Shown piece by piece: positions 23,140 through 35,567 of a stretch of DNA of 60,000 nucleotides. A program made the translations under genes and the position numbers. The stretch spans positions 236,573,922 to 236,633,921 of the forward strand of contig NC_081406.1 of NCBI RefSeq assembly GCF_030272615.1. Reading direction: 5' to 3'. Within the stretch, counting starts at the first letter, position 1, and the number at the start of each line of letters is the position of its first letter. This stretch comes from Cryptomeria japonica (Eukaryota > Streptophyta > Pinopsida > Cupressales > Cupressaceae). The notes beneath the pieces were generated by a model. The model was not told the DNA's origin, ran no database searches, and worked only from the letters and a program-made list of their open reading frames with translations.

Positions 23140-23151
23140 AAAGGGGGAGAT
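23140..23151 (+). other. A1 polypurine tract with inverted repeat
   Basis: AAAGGGGGAGAT directly before the 3' LTR. The tract lies in the loop of an inverted repeat, AATGCCAA (23134-23141) and TTGGCATT (23154-23161). Similar tracts occur upstream at 22916-22926 and 23052-23059. Confidence 0.8.
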
Positions 23152-24272
23152 TGTTGGCATTTTTTATGCTTATGTTGTGATTGTCATTGATGGACACACA
23201 CTTGCATTGAAATCCCCTTTATATGTATGAGTTAGAGAACAACTGGTATTTGTTCTAACCGGTATGCTGTATTATAGTCTTTAGACTATTGGTATTTTGC
23301 AGAATGTGTTTCTCAATCTGAAGTAGCATGTTGACCTCAAGCGGTACGAGGGATTAAAGCGGCATAACACATTTCTACCAGTCTTCATTTTTGTCAAACT
23401 GGCAACCAGCATTTTGTATGAACTAGTAATACTTTGTGATGAGTTACCAATCGACATTTTGTGATGAGTTACCATCCACCGATTGTTTGATGGTGCCGAC
23501 ACTTTAACGGTGCTTTTTGTGTCATGTTACCAAGTATGTCCAGGTTCATTGAACCTAGGAAATTGTAATGTAATCCTATTAGACTGACATGAAATCAGAT
23601 TCCTTTATAAGGACATCATGTCTAGGGTTTTAGGTTGTTGATGTTGTTGTTGTTGCGATAGATGATATTGCGGCTAGGGTTTAAGGTGGTTGAGGAGTTG
23701 GAAAGAATATGAATGTGTAGAAGACTGAAGTAATGCTAAAGTGGGTTAAGAACGAGCTATCAAGGATCTAACCGAGCAGTTTGTGCTATTAGCTAGATCA
23801 AACACTTGTTGATTACTCACATCTTTGACAAGTCTATAGCCCTTAATTGGGTAGGCCCAAAAGCCTTTTGTAAATCCTTTAACAAAGTGGTTCACATCTG
23901 TGGATCTAAAATCCTCTAGGAAGGTAGTCTTTAATCAGACTTATCATCTAACAGAGATTGAGATTCCTAACAGGATCTGTTCTGGTAAAGAACATTGTAA
24001 GACCTAAACCGGTTTGGTTCCTATTCTGCAGATAGTTACTTGTGAGTTCCATCTCACCGTGGTTTTTCCCATTTGGGTTTCCATGTCAAAATCTCATGTG
24101 TTATGGTGTTTGTGCTTTTGTGGGTGAATTCATTATTTTCTATTTGGTTTGCATGTGTGCTAACTAGTTTGTCTACTAAACTATTTTACTGGTTTATTGT
24201 CAGTCTTGTAAAGTGTTTAAGTGCAAAGATTTTTGGCATACTAATTCACCCCCCCCCTCTTAGTATTCATTA
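23152..24272 (+). repeat. A1 3' LTR
   Basis: Starts TGTTGGC. The last two bases are TA instead of CA, a C-to-T change, and are followed by the duplication AAATA (24273-24277). Aligned to 8704-9832 throughout. Confidence 0.88.
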
Positions 24273-24277
24273 AAATA

Positions 24278-25893
24278 CAATGGCCTCTTCTTCATGAGAA
24301 GAAGAAGAGTCTTGTTACTGGAAGGAAAGGATCAAGAAGTGATCAAGGATACACATACTCATGCTGAAGAATCCCTTAAGATGCATCAAGTGGCTGAAGC
24401 CAACAAAAAAGTTGAGCGAGAACTGGAAACTGGCAAACCGGATGAGGTGTATGACAGTGAAGAAGAACCGGTCACAAAACAAATGGACCCCATTGATGTA
24501 GACACCTTAGATGGTGAAAATGTTACTCAGGATGCACCATCAGAAGAAACAGGATAGGAGAAGCAGGCAAAATAGGTAGAAAAGCAAAAGGAAGCAGAGG
24601 ACAAAAAGGAAGAAGAAATGAAGCAAGCGGAGGAGAAGAAAAAGGAAGAAGATGAGGAGAAAAGGAACGAGAAGAAAAAGAGAAAAGAAGATGAGGAGAA
24701 AAGGAAAGAGCAGGAAAAGAGAAAAGGAAAGAGGAGGAAAAGAGAAAAGAGGATGAGAAGAAAAAGAAAGAGGAGGAAAAGAGAAAAGAGGAAGAAGAGA
24801 AAAAGAAACAAGAAGATGCAAAGAAGAAGAAAGAAGAAGAGGATAAAGAAGAGGAGAAGAGAAAGGAAGCAGAGAAGAAGAAAGCAGAGGAGGATAAGAA
24901 AGAGGAGAAGAGAAAGGAAGAAAAGAAGAAGAAAGAAGAGGAGGATAAGGAAGAGGAGAAGAGAAAGGAAGCAGAGAAGAAGAAAGTAGTGGAGGAAAAG
25001 GAAGAAGAAGCAGCAAAAAGCACTTAGATGGAGACTCCAAAGGCAATCGATAGTCAAGCCAAACCGACTGACCTCACCAGTCCTATTGACCTCCAGTCTA
25101 CAAACGAAATGGATTTTCTATAGAGAATTAAGGTTTCTCAAGAATGCCTTGAAGTGATAAGGAGGAAGAAGGAGGAAGATGTGATCCAAGCTACGGTGGA
25201 CACTCTTACAGGTTTGTTACCTGGCACAAACCTCCCCAATACTAATTCATCACTGGCACAATTGAAGCTCCTATGCACCGTAGTGGATGATCAGGTGCAG
25301 AGCCTAGAAGATGTAGCAGAGGCAAATGCCAAGAAAAAGCATCAAAAGGCTCTCAACATTGCCCTAGTGAAGAAGCTAAATGAGCTCTGGTCTGATCTGA
25401 AAAAAACTCAAAAAGACATAAGGAATGCTTTGGATGAGGGGAATCTACTACTGAGTAAGATTTTCCAACCCCATCTCTTTTGTGATGATGTGCTTGTACA
25501 GAAGCAAAAGCTACAATCTGACTTGCAGTTATACATGAGCACCTTCAAGCCGCCATATGACTCTTTTACAACTTATGAGCAAACCGTTCACCGGTTTCAT
25601 ATCCAGTCTGCCAAAATAGAGTTGGAAATCAGCAATCAGACTCAAGATTTGTAGGAACTACAACTGGTTCTACTCCCACGCCTGTAATTACTTCAGAAAT
25701 GTTATCTCAATCTAGATGCCTTAATGGTGACTCAAGAGATGAGCACAATAGATGCCATGGAAGAACAGGTCTCCTAGATGCAGACAGAGAAAGAAATGGC
25801 TACCTCCCTACTTGAGTCCTGGTCCTTATAATGAAACAATTTTTGCAGGACTTTAAATCAGTTTTTGACAAGTTTTATTCTTTATTGTCATAA
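24278..25893 (+). pseudogene. A0 element second ORF, right fragment
   Basis: Continues the A0 ORF interrupted at 8703. An Arg-rich start (MRRRRVLLLEG) matches A1 at about 21230. A Lys/Glu-rich run lies at about 24590-25020 and is broken by at least one frameshift, because the K/E frame changes within it. The helical C-terminus (25154-25654) has VDTLTGLLPG, NIALVKKLNEL, FKPPYDSFTTY and ends near the TAA at 25891-25893. Several stops (for example 24555, 25025 and 25652) and a late frameshift. A0 and A1 can be aligned over the whole fragment, so the ORF was conserved before both decayed. Confidence 0.75.
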
Positions 25894-26140
25894 ACTCTTA
25901 TTCTTTTAATACTGAAACAGGGGTTGGTCTGCAATATTATTTTTGTCATTGTTGGCAAAGGGGGAGAAGTATAAATTTTGAATGTTTTGATGTATACTTT
26001 CATGTTAAGAAGTAGTATACATTGTATTTTCTACAAAAGGGATAATGTATATGCTCACGGGGAGTAATTATGATTATGGCATATTTTTTGTTGTAAAACA
26101 CTTAGATGTCAAAATTTTCCCAAGTGTTGTCATCAATGCC

Positions 26141-26152
26141 AAAGGGGGAGAT
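26141..26152 (+). other. A0 polypurine tract
   Basis: AAAGGGGGAGAT directly before the A0 3' LTR, with related tracts at 25957-25968 and 26056-26064 (the latter mutated to CACGGGGAG). The flanking inverted repeat has one change, TTGACATT on the right arm. Confidence 0.75.
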
Positions 26153-27266
26153 TGTTGACATTTTTGATGATTATGTTGTGATTGTCATTGATGGACACAC
26201 ACTTGCATTGAGATCACTTTTATATGTATGAGTTATGCTCAACCGACAATTGTTCCCAACCGGTATGATGCATTATAGTCTTTAGACTATCAGTGTTTTG
26301 GAGAATGTGTTTATAGGTTTGAAGCAGTATGTTGACCCCAAGTGGTTTGAGGATCTCAAGCGGTACAAAGGATCAAAGCAACAGAACACATATTTCCCAC
26401 TCTTCATTTTTTTCATACAGGCAACCGGTATTTTCTATGAACCAGTAATACTCTGTGATGAGTTACCAACTGACATTTTGTGATGAGTTACCATCCACCA
26501 ATTGTTTGACAGTGCCAACACTTTAACGGTGCTTTTTGTGTCGTGTTACAAAATATTTCTAGATGCATTGAACCTAGGAAATTGTAATGTAATCCTATTG
26601 GACCGACATGAAATCAAATTCCTTTATAAGGACATCATGTCTAGGGTTTTATGTTGATGCTAGGGTTTAAGGTGGTTGATGAGTTAGAGAGAGTGTGAAT
26701 GTGTTGAAGACTGAAGTAATACTGGAATGCATTAGGAACGAGCTATCAAGGATATAACCAAGCAATCTGTGCTATTTGCCAGATCACTCACTTGTTGATT
26801 ACTCACATCTTCGACAAGTCTGAAGCCCTTAACCGGGTAGGCCCAAAAGCCTTTTGTAAATCCTCTAACAAGGTGGTTCACATCTGTGGATCTAAAATCC
26901 ACTAGCAAGGTAGTCTTTAATCAGACTTATCTCCTAACAGAGATTGAGATTCCTAGTAGGATATGTTCTGGTAAAGAACATTGTATGACCTTAACTGGTC
27001 TAGTTCCTATTCTGTAGATAGTTACTTGTGAGTTTCATCTCATCGTGGTTTTTCCCATTTGGGTTTCCACGTCAAAATCTCTTGTGTTATGGTGTGTGTG
27101 CTTCTGTGGGTAAATGCATTATTTGCTATTTGGTTTGCATGTGTATTAACCGGTTTGTCTGCTAAACTGTTTTACCGATTTACTGTTAGTCTAGTAAAGT
27201 GTTTAAGTACACTGATTTTTGGCATACTAATTCACCCCCCCCCCCCCCCCCTCTTAGTATTCATCA
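26153..27266 (+). repeat. A0 3' LTR
   Basis: Same family as the A1 LTRs. Starts TGTTGACA and ends TTCATCA at 27266. Contains a C-run of 16 or more bases at about 27235-27251. The A0 5' end lies outside the window, so no target duplication can be checked. Confidence 0.85.
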
Positions 27267-29666
27267 TTGTTGTAGCACATGATTTATTTTAAAAATTGTT
27301 TTTAAAAAACTCCTATCGAATTCTTTTATCAATTATACATTTAGACCCCATTTAAATTGTTCACTTTCAATTAATTTCAATTGAATAAATTGTTACGATG
27401 TTAGCAACTTCAATCTTGGGGCAGCATTCGCACTTTATGGATTCTAATTTTATTGGGAGAGTAAATATTCGGAGTATGAGCTTGTAAATATGTTAGTGTA
27501 GTTTGAAATTTGCTTAAGAATCTCATATGAAATATAAGGTATACTTTAGGATGTAGAGTCTACTTTGTAACTGAAACTCACTTCCAGATATTTGTATTTC
27601 AAGGTTTTTTTTTTTTAATTTACAAGTTTTTTAATATTTTGATATTTTAGAAAGAAATTTGTAATTTGTAGTTTAGAAAATTGATGATGATTCATAATTT
27701 TCTATTTTCAGAATAGTTTTTAATTTTCTATTGCAAGACAAAACTTATATTAAAAAATTAAGAAATTAGAATAAATTTTTTGAATTTTAAATATAAATAT
27801 CAAAATTAAATATTTAATATTAAATTCTCATTGTGATTTGGTAAAAATATTTTTAAATTTAAAAAAATAACATTTAATCATTAACATTTAAATTTTAAAG
27901 TTTTTCAAATTTAATCTATTATTATTTATAAAAAAATGTTTAGAAATTTAAAGTTGAAGTAATATGCAACAAAATTGAAACCTTTTAATATACAAAATTT
28001 AAAATTCTTTTATGACACAATATGCAATAAGTTATTGGACGTAAAGTGATATGCAACATAGAACACAACATGAAGATGCATTCATAGATGAAAAAATTAT
28101 TGAGTTGCCTAGAATGAATCATGTTGTTAATTTTATTTTGTTTTTAGTTCATCTTATTTGACAAACACTCTAGTCCACCTTTAGGTTTAGGTCTACATTG
28201 GTAGCCAATTTATTTTTTACACTTGATATTTTAGTTATATTAGCTTTGTCATTAAAATTTTAAGAATATTTCAAATATAAAAGTGATGGATGAAATGTAC
28301 AAGATACATCTTCTAATGACACAGTTTTTCTTAGGCATGAAAATAGATCTACAAATTTAAATGGAATATTAGTGAGGATTTCACCCATGACAATTAGTCT
28401 ATCATGAATATAAAAAGAAAAATAGGCAGCAAAGATATCTAGAAAGTGCAAATCAATCAACATATAAATCATTTTGATTAGGTCAAAAAAAGATAAATAA
28501 AATTTTAAAAGTAAATTAATAGCAAGTGGGGAATATAAATTAGACAGTAGCTAAACAACATAACACCATACTAGAAAACCAAAAAATAAAACAAAGAAAA
28601 AGAAGAGAAACAAGAAACAAACCAAAATCAAACTATAACTTTGGCTTGTGCATGGTGAAATATTCTTGATTTCTAAGTGGAAAATAGAAATCCATTTTAA
28701 AAATCCCTATGTAACGTAGTGTAATAGAATACTTTGTTTTTTTTTTTAATTTCGCATGGAGTATTAAAAGAATGCCTAATAAACTTTTAACATTCAAATT
28801 CAATTGCAATGCTCTTTTTTTCAGTGATTTTATTTACTTGAATAATTTGAATATGTGCATTTTCTTAGAGGTTTTGAGTTCAATTGTTCAATGAGTAATT
28901 AGAATCAATCTTGTAGGCTTTGCAAAATAAAGTCACAATTGATATTATTGGTTAAGCTGAAAGACAAGACCTCACATTTAAAACAATGTAAGCCTCCACA
29001 TAGAGCCTACATTCTCCTTTGATTGTTATTCTAAAATTAAGAAAATTCATAAACCATTTTTCAAAATAAAGAAACAACTTGCCTCTAATTGCTCTCACAA
29101 TAGCAAGTTCAGTATGTATAATTAGTTGCACGCTCTCAAAGTTACATACTTTTAACTATTTCTTTCTTTAAGTAAAAAAAATATTAAAAATTAACAAATT
29201 ACAATATTTATCTTGGACAGTCAATGATCAAGAAAAAAAAAACTAATGTTTCAATCTCTTTCTCAAAAACATATTTTTTTTATCATTATTTAGTAAAATA
29301 GTTACAAATTTTGGTTTTCTCATTGACAACATTGTTGTTCAATATAGACAAATGTCAAAACTTTTAAATAAGAGCTAAAAAAAGAGAAATCTCTACTTAA
29401 CTTTGATTAATGTAAATAACTTTTTATTTAGGAACTATAAAAAAAGAAGAGAGACACTCTTATTAACTTTGATTAATGTAAAGTGGGTACTTATTGTTCA
29501 ACTAAATTAAAAAAAAATATTCAACAATTTTATATATCTAATTAAATTATACAATGATACGTGCAAAGATTTATATTTTAATATAATTAATATTAAAATT
29601 TATTTATATTTTACCTTTGATTTCCTATCGGCATATCCTTGAACCTTCTAGAGGTGCAAGTGCTAG
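27267..29666 (+). other. AT-rich spacer, no gene seen
   Basis: About 2.4 kb of very AT-rich sequence with A- and T-runs and no coding or structured feature I can support. ORFs here are short and composition-driven. Confidence 0.6.
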
Positions 29667-30621
29667 TTTGTATACCTCTACAATTTCACACTCACTTTGG
29701 ACTCGCTTTGGTTGTTGTTCCTAATATTCCCGATTCATGTTTGATTGATCTCAGTTTTAGGACTGTTTTTAGAATTTCAATGCAATCCCCTACACAATGA
29801 CCTTTTCTAGCCTAGGATGTTGAGACTAGGGCACCTATTGCCCCTATCCAAGTATTTTGGCCCCAAATTTGAAATCATAACTGGTAGCTTTGTGAGTAGT
29901 GAGAAAGTGTTCCCCAATGTTAGCCTTAACCAAAAATTAAACCCAAAAATGTGTAAGTTACATAAAAATACAACTCCCTCTCTCATTTGAGCATATCTAT
30001 CATATCTCAAACATCTATTAAAAATTCAATTGAGCATTCAATCAAGCATATTCAATCCAATTAAAAATCCAATAAAGGATTCAAACATTCAAGTTTCAAC
30101 AATCATGATCAAGTTTTATGTGTTCCTACATGATGAAAGAAAACATTAAAATCCATCAAGCAACATCAAGCATTGTGTGAGACTTCAAGGCAATGGTTTC
30201 TTATCAAAGGTATCTTTATCATTTCAAGAATTTCTAATAAGGTCTTCAACCTCTACCCTACCAGGGATAAGCTCTCTTTTCCTCTAAGATTGTTGTAGTT
30301 GACATGGAAACACCAACACAGGTTTTGACTTAAGCAAGCCCCCATACATCACAACATTTTTTCATCTTTTTGTGTGTGTCGTTACAAATTCAATGTTACT
30401 AAGAGTTACAAAATTGCACACTAAAGATAGTGACAAACATTCTCAGGCCTCGAAAAAGGAAAAACTCCTAGACTATATCAAATTGCTCTAGCTACTGAAA
30501 CTTTTATGCTGGTTTTTGGAGAGAGGTCTATAGAGCCTCCTAATCCAAAATCCAAAAGTTAATATTGATGAAGATAGCTTTAGACTATAGTTCCTTTCTC
30601 CACAATATAGCATATTATACT
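29667..30621 (+). repeat. Duplicated 2.6-kb unit, copy 1, left part
   Basis: Matches 42786-43726 collinearly, starting at TTTGTATACC. The insertion of B1 follows ATACT (30617-30621); the empty site is at 43722-43726. Its layout is reminiscent of a diverged gag-only LTR: TGTATACC start, a GGGCACC...GCCCC block, attcaa-type repeats and a GGTTTTGACTTAAGCAA stretch like the GGTTTGACCTAAAGGCAA of those LTRs. That identity is only a hypothesis. Confidence 0.7.
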
Positions 30622-31415
30622 TGTTGGCATATGCACACTCCAATGAGACATTGTATGTGATTGAAGGTTTTGTCATTGATGGAAACCTTGCAATCTTATG
30701 GTACCAGAAAGGCATTATACCAGCATCAGCAGACCACACTCTACACCAACACTCAGGACACCGGCACCGACACAGAAGGAAGGAAGTATACCAGCACAAA
30801 GGCCGACAGGATTTTTGTTAAATTATATTTTGTTTATTATTGTAAAAATGTGTAAGCATACTTGGCAAATTGTAAAATGACTCTTATATATAAAAGAGAT
30901 CATTGTAGACATTTGTGATGATGTGTAGAAGCATAAAGGAAAATATTAGGCATACCTATTGTGCGAAATATAGGTCAAGGGGTATATGTAAAGAACAGAG
31001 CAGGAATTGGTACTGAATCTAGCATTGAAGATGCTACTGTAAAGCAGTACAAGATATTGGATTTGTATAATCCATATTGTAAGTCAGTGAGACTTCCCAT
31101 TGAGCAGTGAGCTCTAGGCAGTTGGCCTTCCTACATGTGCAGGCCCCTATTGTAAGTAATATTCTCTTATTGGCCAGTGAGTGAATATTGTGGGTCACAA
31201 ATCCCATTGAGGTTTTTCCCACACCAGGTTTCCTCGTTAAAATCTTGTGTTATGGTGTGCTTTTCATGTGGATGTTTTTGATTCTGTTTATAGCATTATT
31301 TCTTGCATACTGGTACACTTTTATATTATACTCTGCATGTTTTAAGTTAAGAAATTCTTATTACTAGTTAGATACTGATTCACCCCCCCTCTTAGTATCT
31401 GTGGAATCTCTAACA
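30622..31415 (+). repeat. B1 5' LTR
   Basis: Starts TGTTGGCATATG and ends CTCTAACA before the primer site. Contains the TTCACCCCCC C-run motif near the end. By eye about 95% like 35568-36363. Confidence 0.88.
30885..30895 (+). promoter_or_regulatory. TATA box in the B1 5' LTR
   Basis: TATATATAAAA, conserved at 35832-35842 in the second B LTR. Confidence 0.55.
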
Positions 31416-31417
31416 AT

Positions 31418-31429
31418 TGGTATCAGAGC
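31418..31429 (+). other. B1 primer binding site (initiator Met tRNA)
   Basis: Exact TGGTATCAGAGC two bases after the LTR. Confidence 0.9.
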
Positions 31430-31486
31430 TTGGTCCTCTATTTTCAAAAGCCTAACAGCTTGAGGAAGATCTTGACACCGGTAAAG

Positions 31487-32013
31487 ATGGAAAATCTGAT
31501 GAAGCACTTGGAAGGAGCTCTTACAGACTATGATGCAGAAAAATTGAAAAATATCAAACTAGAAGATGATTTAAGAGCAACTCAGGACATCATTCAAGCA
31601 CTTCAAGAAAATTTTACTGTTGCAAGAAATAAGAGAAGAGAACTTTGTGAAAAATTGCAAAATGAGAATGATGAAAAGGAATCACTTAATGATATGATAA
31701 GCAAGTTGAAACAAGAGATCATGACAAAAAAGAATGAAATGAAGGATATGACTATGAGATTTTGCAAAGAGATTGAGGATAGGAAGAAGAATTAAGAAGA
31801 ATTGACCAGAAGACTAAGTGACGTAGCAAATGAGAACACAAGACTTAGCTATAAAAATGACATGTTGAAGATAGATCTAATGCATAATCAAAATGACTCA
31901 AATGAATTGATGAGACAAAAAGAAGTCTTAGAAAGAGAACTAGAAACTGCAAATCAACATATAGAAAAATTCAAGAAAAGATCAGAGGAACTTGGCACCT
32001 TGCTGAAGAATTA
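31487..32013 (+). pseudogene. B1 Gag-like coiled coil, zinc knuckles deleted
   Basis: Starts at ATG 31487 (MENLMKHLEGAL) and matches B2 at 36435 onward. It is a coiled coil of about 175 residues rich in Glu, Lys and Asn. TAA at 31793-31795 replaces a GAA codon of B2, and the frame continues to another TAA at 32012-32014. Homology to B2 then jumps from about 32058 to the B2 position near 37531. All four CCHC knuckles (about 515 bases) are therefore missing. From there to 32464 the sequence is non-coding spacer matching 37531-37693 of B2 at first, then unmatched. Confidence 0.8.
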
Positions 32014-32464
32014 AAAACCTAAAGGTGACACTTCTGGAATTGGCTTTGAAGTTGGTGAAAGCTCCGGTGATGCTTCATCGGAAGGACAGAGTAGTGCTCT
32101 ACCGGTAGGAAGTTCTTCATCTAATTGAAGAAAATTTCCTTGAGGGTTTGGCAATCTATTGATACATGTGCTATTATTCCCTCAGTTAGAGATAATAAGT
32201 TGGAAATTACTTATTACCGGCAAACAATGTTAAGTGAATACTTAACCAACATGCAATTAATGTGGTAGATAGCGAATAAACACTATATAATCAAGGTTTT
32301 GGCTCCATTTCATTTCATCGAGATTTCAAATTTACGAAGAGCATGAAGACTCCAAGATAAGGCATTTTGAGCAAGAAGCAAGAACACTCCAAACAATCAT
32401 CCATCCTAAGGTAGTAAAAGGTATTTAATCATTAAGCAGGGTACATGGAGAATTTTTCTAGTTA

Positions 32465-35369
32465 GATGCAGTCCACAAGATCACCAAGGAAGCTGTGAAA
32501 GCTATCACAGGGTTACCAACCACCGGTAAAAGACCAGATAAAACCAAGAAAGTTTCCAATGACCTAGTTATAAACCTAACTGGCGCAACATTCGACAAGA
32601 GGTCCCTAAGAGTTAATGATGTAATAGATATCAATGTGAGATTCATCAGCATGATATTAGGATATAAACTTACTCATGCAAATAGACTTAATTCAGTTTC
32701 AAGCTTATGCATTAAGAGTGCTTATGACATGGTCACAGACAATGCAAAAATTGATATATGTGAGTGGTTAAAGGATGAATTAATTGACAACCTTGGAAAG
32801 ATCAAGAAGGACAAGAAAGGAACTTTTAGGTTTGGAAATCTGTTAGTATGTCTGATGCTACATATAACAAAATAGGTTCCTGGTATAGGTTACAAAGAAC
32901 TTGGATATGATATACCGGTAGGCAAACAATTAACAAAACTATTCAATAACATGGGTGAGAACAAGGAAAACAATATTCATGACTTTTTTCAAGCATTAAA
33001 GACCAAAATGAAGAAAAGAATAAGGTTATCACAGAAGATTGTAGACAAATACAAAGATAAAATATGCTTTGTCATGAAGAAAGATGAAATCTTGATGGAA
33101 GCGGTCATCCCAAGGACAGTTTGGGTAATCGAGATGGGCTATGAAATAGATGATCACATAGTTGAAAAATATGCTAAAGCACTTCTGGAAGCCCCCAGAG
33201 AACCTAAGGAAGAAATTTTTGGTAGTGCAGAAAATATTGAAAGACAAATTCAATCAAAGAAAAAGGTGAAAAAGGTTGAGGCAGTTGTAAGGAAAGGTTC
33301 CAGACAAGAAAAAGCCATCAAAGAAGATGTACTGAAGAAAACCGGTATAACAGAGGATGAGTTAGCAGCTCCACAACTTGAAACTCACCTATCACCAGTA
33401 GGTAATTCTTCAGGAAGTGACATGCCTGCAACTTTCAAAAGAGTTGTAAGAAAAAGAGATCCCTCACCGGCAACCACACCCTCACACAGGAGGACAAGGC
33501 AAAAGCAACAAGAAGTGAGATCTCTGGTAAGAAAGGCCACACCAAAGAAGAAACTGACACCCAAGAAGAAGAAGAGGACAAACAAAGACTTGGCCCCTCT
33601 TGATATACTACTAAATGAAATCACAGAGGAAGGTAAATTGAAGAACATAGAGAAAATATATGACACTCTAACAGCTGATGAAAAAGAGCAAGTTGAAAAT
33701 AATGTTATACTACATATGGATATGTAGAAGAAATTTTCGATGGAAGTAGTCAATGAAATTCCTGATGAACTATTCAAAAGACTAAAAGCAAGAAGACAAG
33801 CAGTGATAGAACTAGATAAGAAAATAAAGATTGAAAAGCTACTTGCTATATATTTGGTAAACTCTCCCCAAGAAATTGATGACCTAATTGCTCAAGCCAA
33901 CTGGACAATATTTTCCATTGTACACCAGCATGTTGATTAAATGGTAGGAAGAGTTAATGAGGTAACAAAAGAGACAGAAAATGGATGGGATATATTCCTG
34001 GTTGAGAAAGAAAAATAAGAAGAGTACAAGAACCCCAAACCGATAAAATTTTATCAGAAAGATAGAGACAAGGGGAAAGGAAAATTTGGTGGACCACCAA
34101 GTATCAAGGTTAGAGACAACTTACCCCCACCTCCTTTAAATACTCCACCGGTAAAATCAACAACTACTAAAGATCAACCGGCAGCTGAAAGTATGGATGT
34201 AGAGGATAATAATCCTAATCTTGAAGTTTTATATACTGTGGATGTTGATACTCAGAAGATCAACATAGTGGTAGACAAAGATACAATAGATAAGACAGAT
34301 ATGGCTAGTGAGCCTCCGGTAGCTGAGGAAACTGATGACTCACAAGAGAAACTGGTAGACGATAAAGAACAAAAGGTAGAGACTCAGACACAGACTGAGG
34401 CAATGCAACAAATAGAGGAACAAACAGAGCAAAAGGCTCCGAAACAGGAACAGGTACATAAGGAAACAGTACCACCGGCAACTAGTGAAGTAGGAAAACC
34501 ATTTCTTAAAGAAATGCAGACACAAAAAGACCTACCAGAGGTCAATACAAGCTTGGTTACTTCCACCAATACTTAGATTATTGATTCATCATCAAGCTTC
34601 AAATCAACCAATGTGACTGAGGTACTACTTGATTCTATCAAGAAAATTACTGACTGCAGCTCACAAGCTTACAAAGCAATTGATGATACCATACCAATTT
34701 TGAAGGTAATTGCTCCCAACTGTAATATAGACAATAAACATTCTTTAGGACAACTAGATACACTATGTAAATATATCTCAGAAAACATTGAGAAAATAAA
34801 AGAAGAGTCAGTGAAGGATAAAGTAGAAGTTGAAAAACAGAAATTCTTTGATGAGCAAATAAAGAAGTGTAATAGAGATTTTGACACACTTCCATCGGAA
34901 TTATGTAATTTGTTGAAAGAGTACAAAAATTTGTATAAAGATACCTGTAAAACAAACTTTTTGACTATAGATATAGACAAGAAAATGAGCAAGGTACAGG
35001 ATGAGATCAATAAACTTGCAGATAGTTTTGTCAACTCACCTGATACACTATTAGTTTTTGAGGAGAAGATAACAAATTTTGAGGAAGATCTACTTAAATT
35101 GGAAAGAGAGAAAGAAAGGATAATAAATAAGGAAAAACATTTTGAGATCTAAACTGAGTCCAAGATTGGACTATCTAGCATCTCTGCAGAAGGAAATTTC
35201 TGAGGCACTAATACAGGGAAAGAAAACACTGGCAGAGCATTTGCAGCATCTCACCGGTACAGTAAAGAGAACAGAGACAACAATAAAGGATAGCAAAAAT
35301 TTTATGGATAGTATAAACTTGATTTCGGGAGATCTTTCTCAAATTATAACTACCCAGCTACAAGGTTAA
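32465..35369 (+). pseudogene. B1 long second ORF, diverged relative of the A1 second ORF
   Basis: One frame from DAVHKITKEAV to about 35152, then a frameshift into the last 75 codons (ending GDLSQIITTQLQG). In-frame stops at 32873, 33725, 33938, 34016 and 34574. The N-terminal domain matches A1 landmarks (KAITGLPTTGK, GATFDKRSLRVNDV, MILGYKLTHANRLNSVS, FRFGNLLVCLM), but about 125 residues before them are absent. A basic Pro/Lys linker, a helix (LTADEKEQVENN), an acidic Gln/Glu-rich stretch instead of the long K/E run, and a helical C-terminus (SLGQLDTLC, ELCNLLKEYKN) follow in A1 order. Sequence identity to A1 is low while the order is kept. Function unknown. Confidence 0.78.
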
Positions 35370-35557
35370 AACTACAAACTCTACTGACATCTTGACAACC
35401 TTTGTCATTGATGCCAAAGGGGGAGTAGTGGGATGAGAAAATTCAAATCACAAGAATCATATACTCAGGGGGAGCTCTCACATTTTTGGTAACATTTTTG
35501 GACTTCACATTTTTGGATCATTTTTTTGAAATTTCTCATTTTTTGAATCATATGCTC

Positions 35558-35567
35558 AGGGGGAGAT
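35558..35567 (+). other. B1 polypurine tract with inverted repeat
   Basis: AGGGGGAGAT before the LTR, flanked by CATATGC (35549-35555) and GCATATG (35573-35579). Further tracts at 35416-35425 and 35467-35474. The flanking stem has a different sequence from A1 but the same geometry. Confidence 0.7.

Larger units (their letters stand above)
8704..24272 (+). mobile_element. A1: copia-like LTR element without visible pol, split by a nested insertion
   Basis: Complete element with LTRs at 8704-9832 and 23152-24272, flanked by the duplication AAATA (8699-8703, 24273-24277). The order is LTR, initiator-Met primer site, coiled-coil/zinc-knuckle gag, a long second ORF, three polypurine-like tracts, LTR. 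The nested gag-only element occupies 12769-20670. Without it A1 is about 7.7 kb. No protease, RT or integrase motifs are visible, so it is probably non-autonomous. It inserted into A0, a member of the same family. The two LTRs differ at many sites by eye, so the insertion is not recent. Confidence 0.88.
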
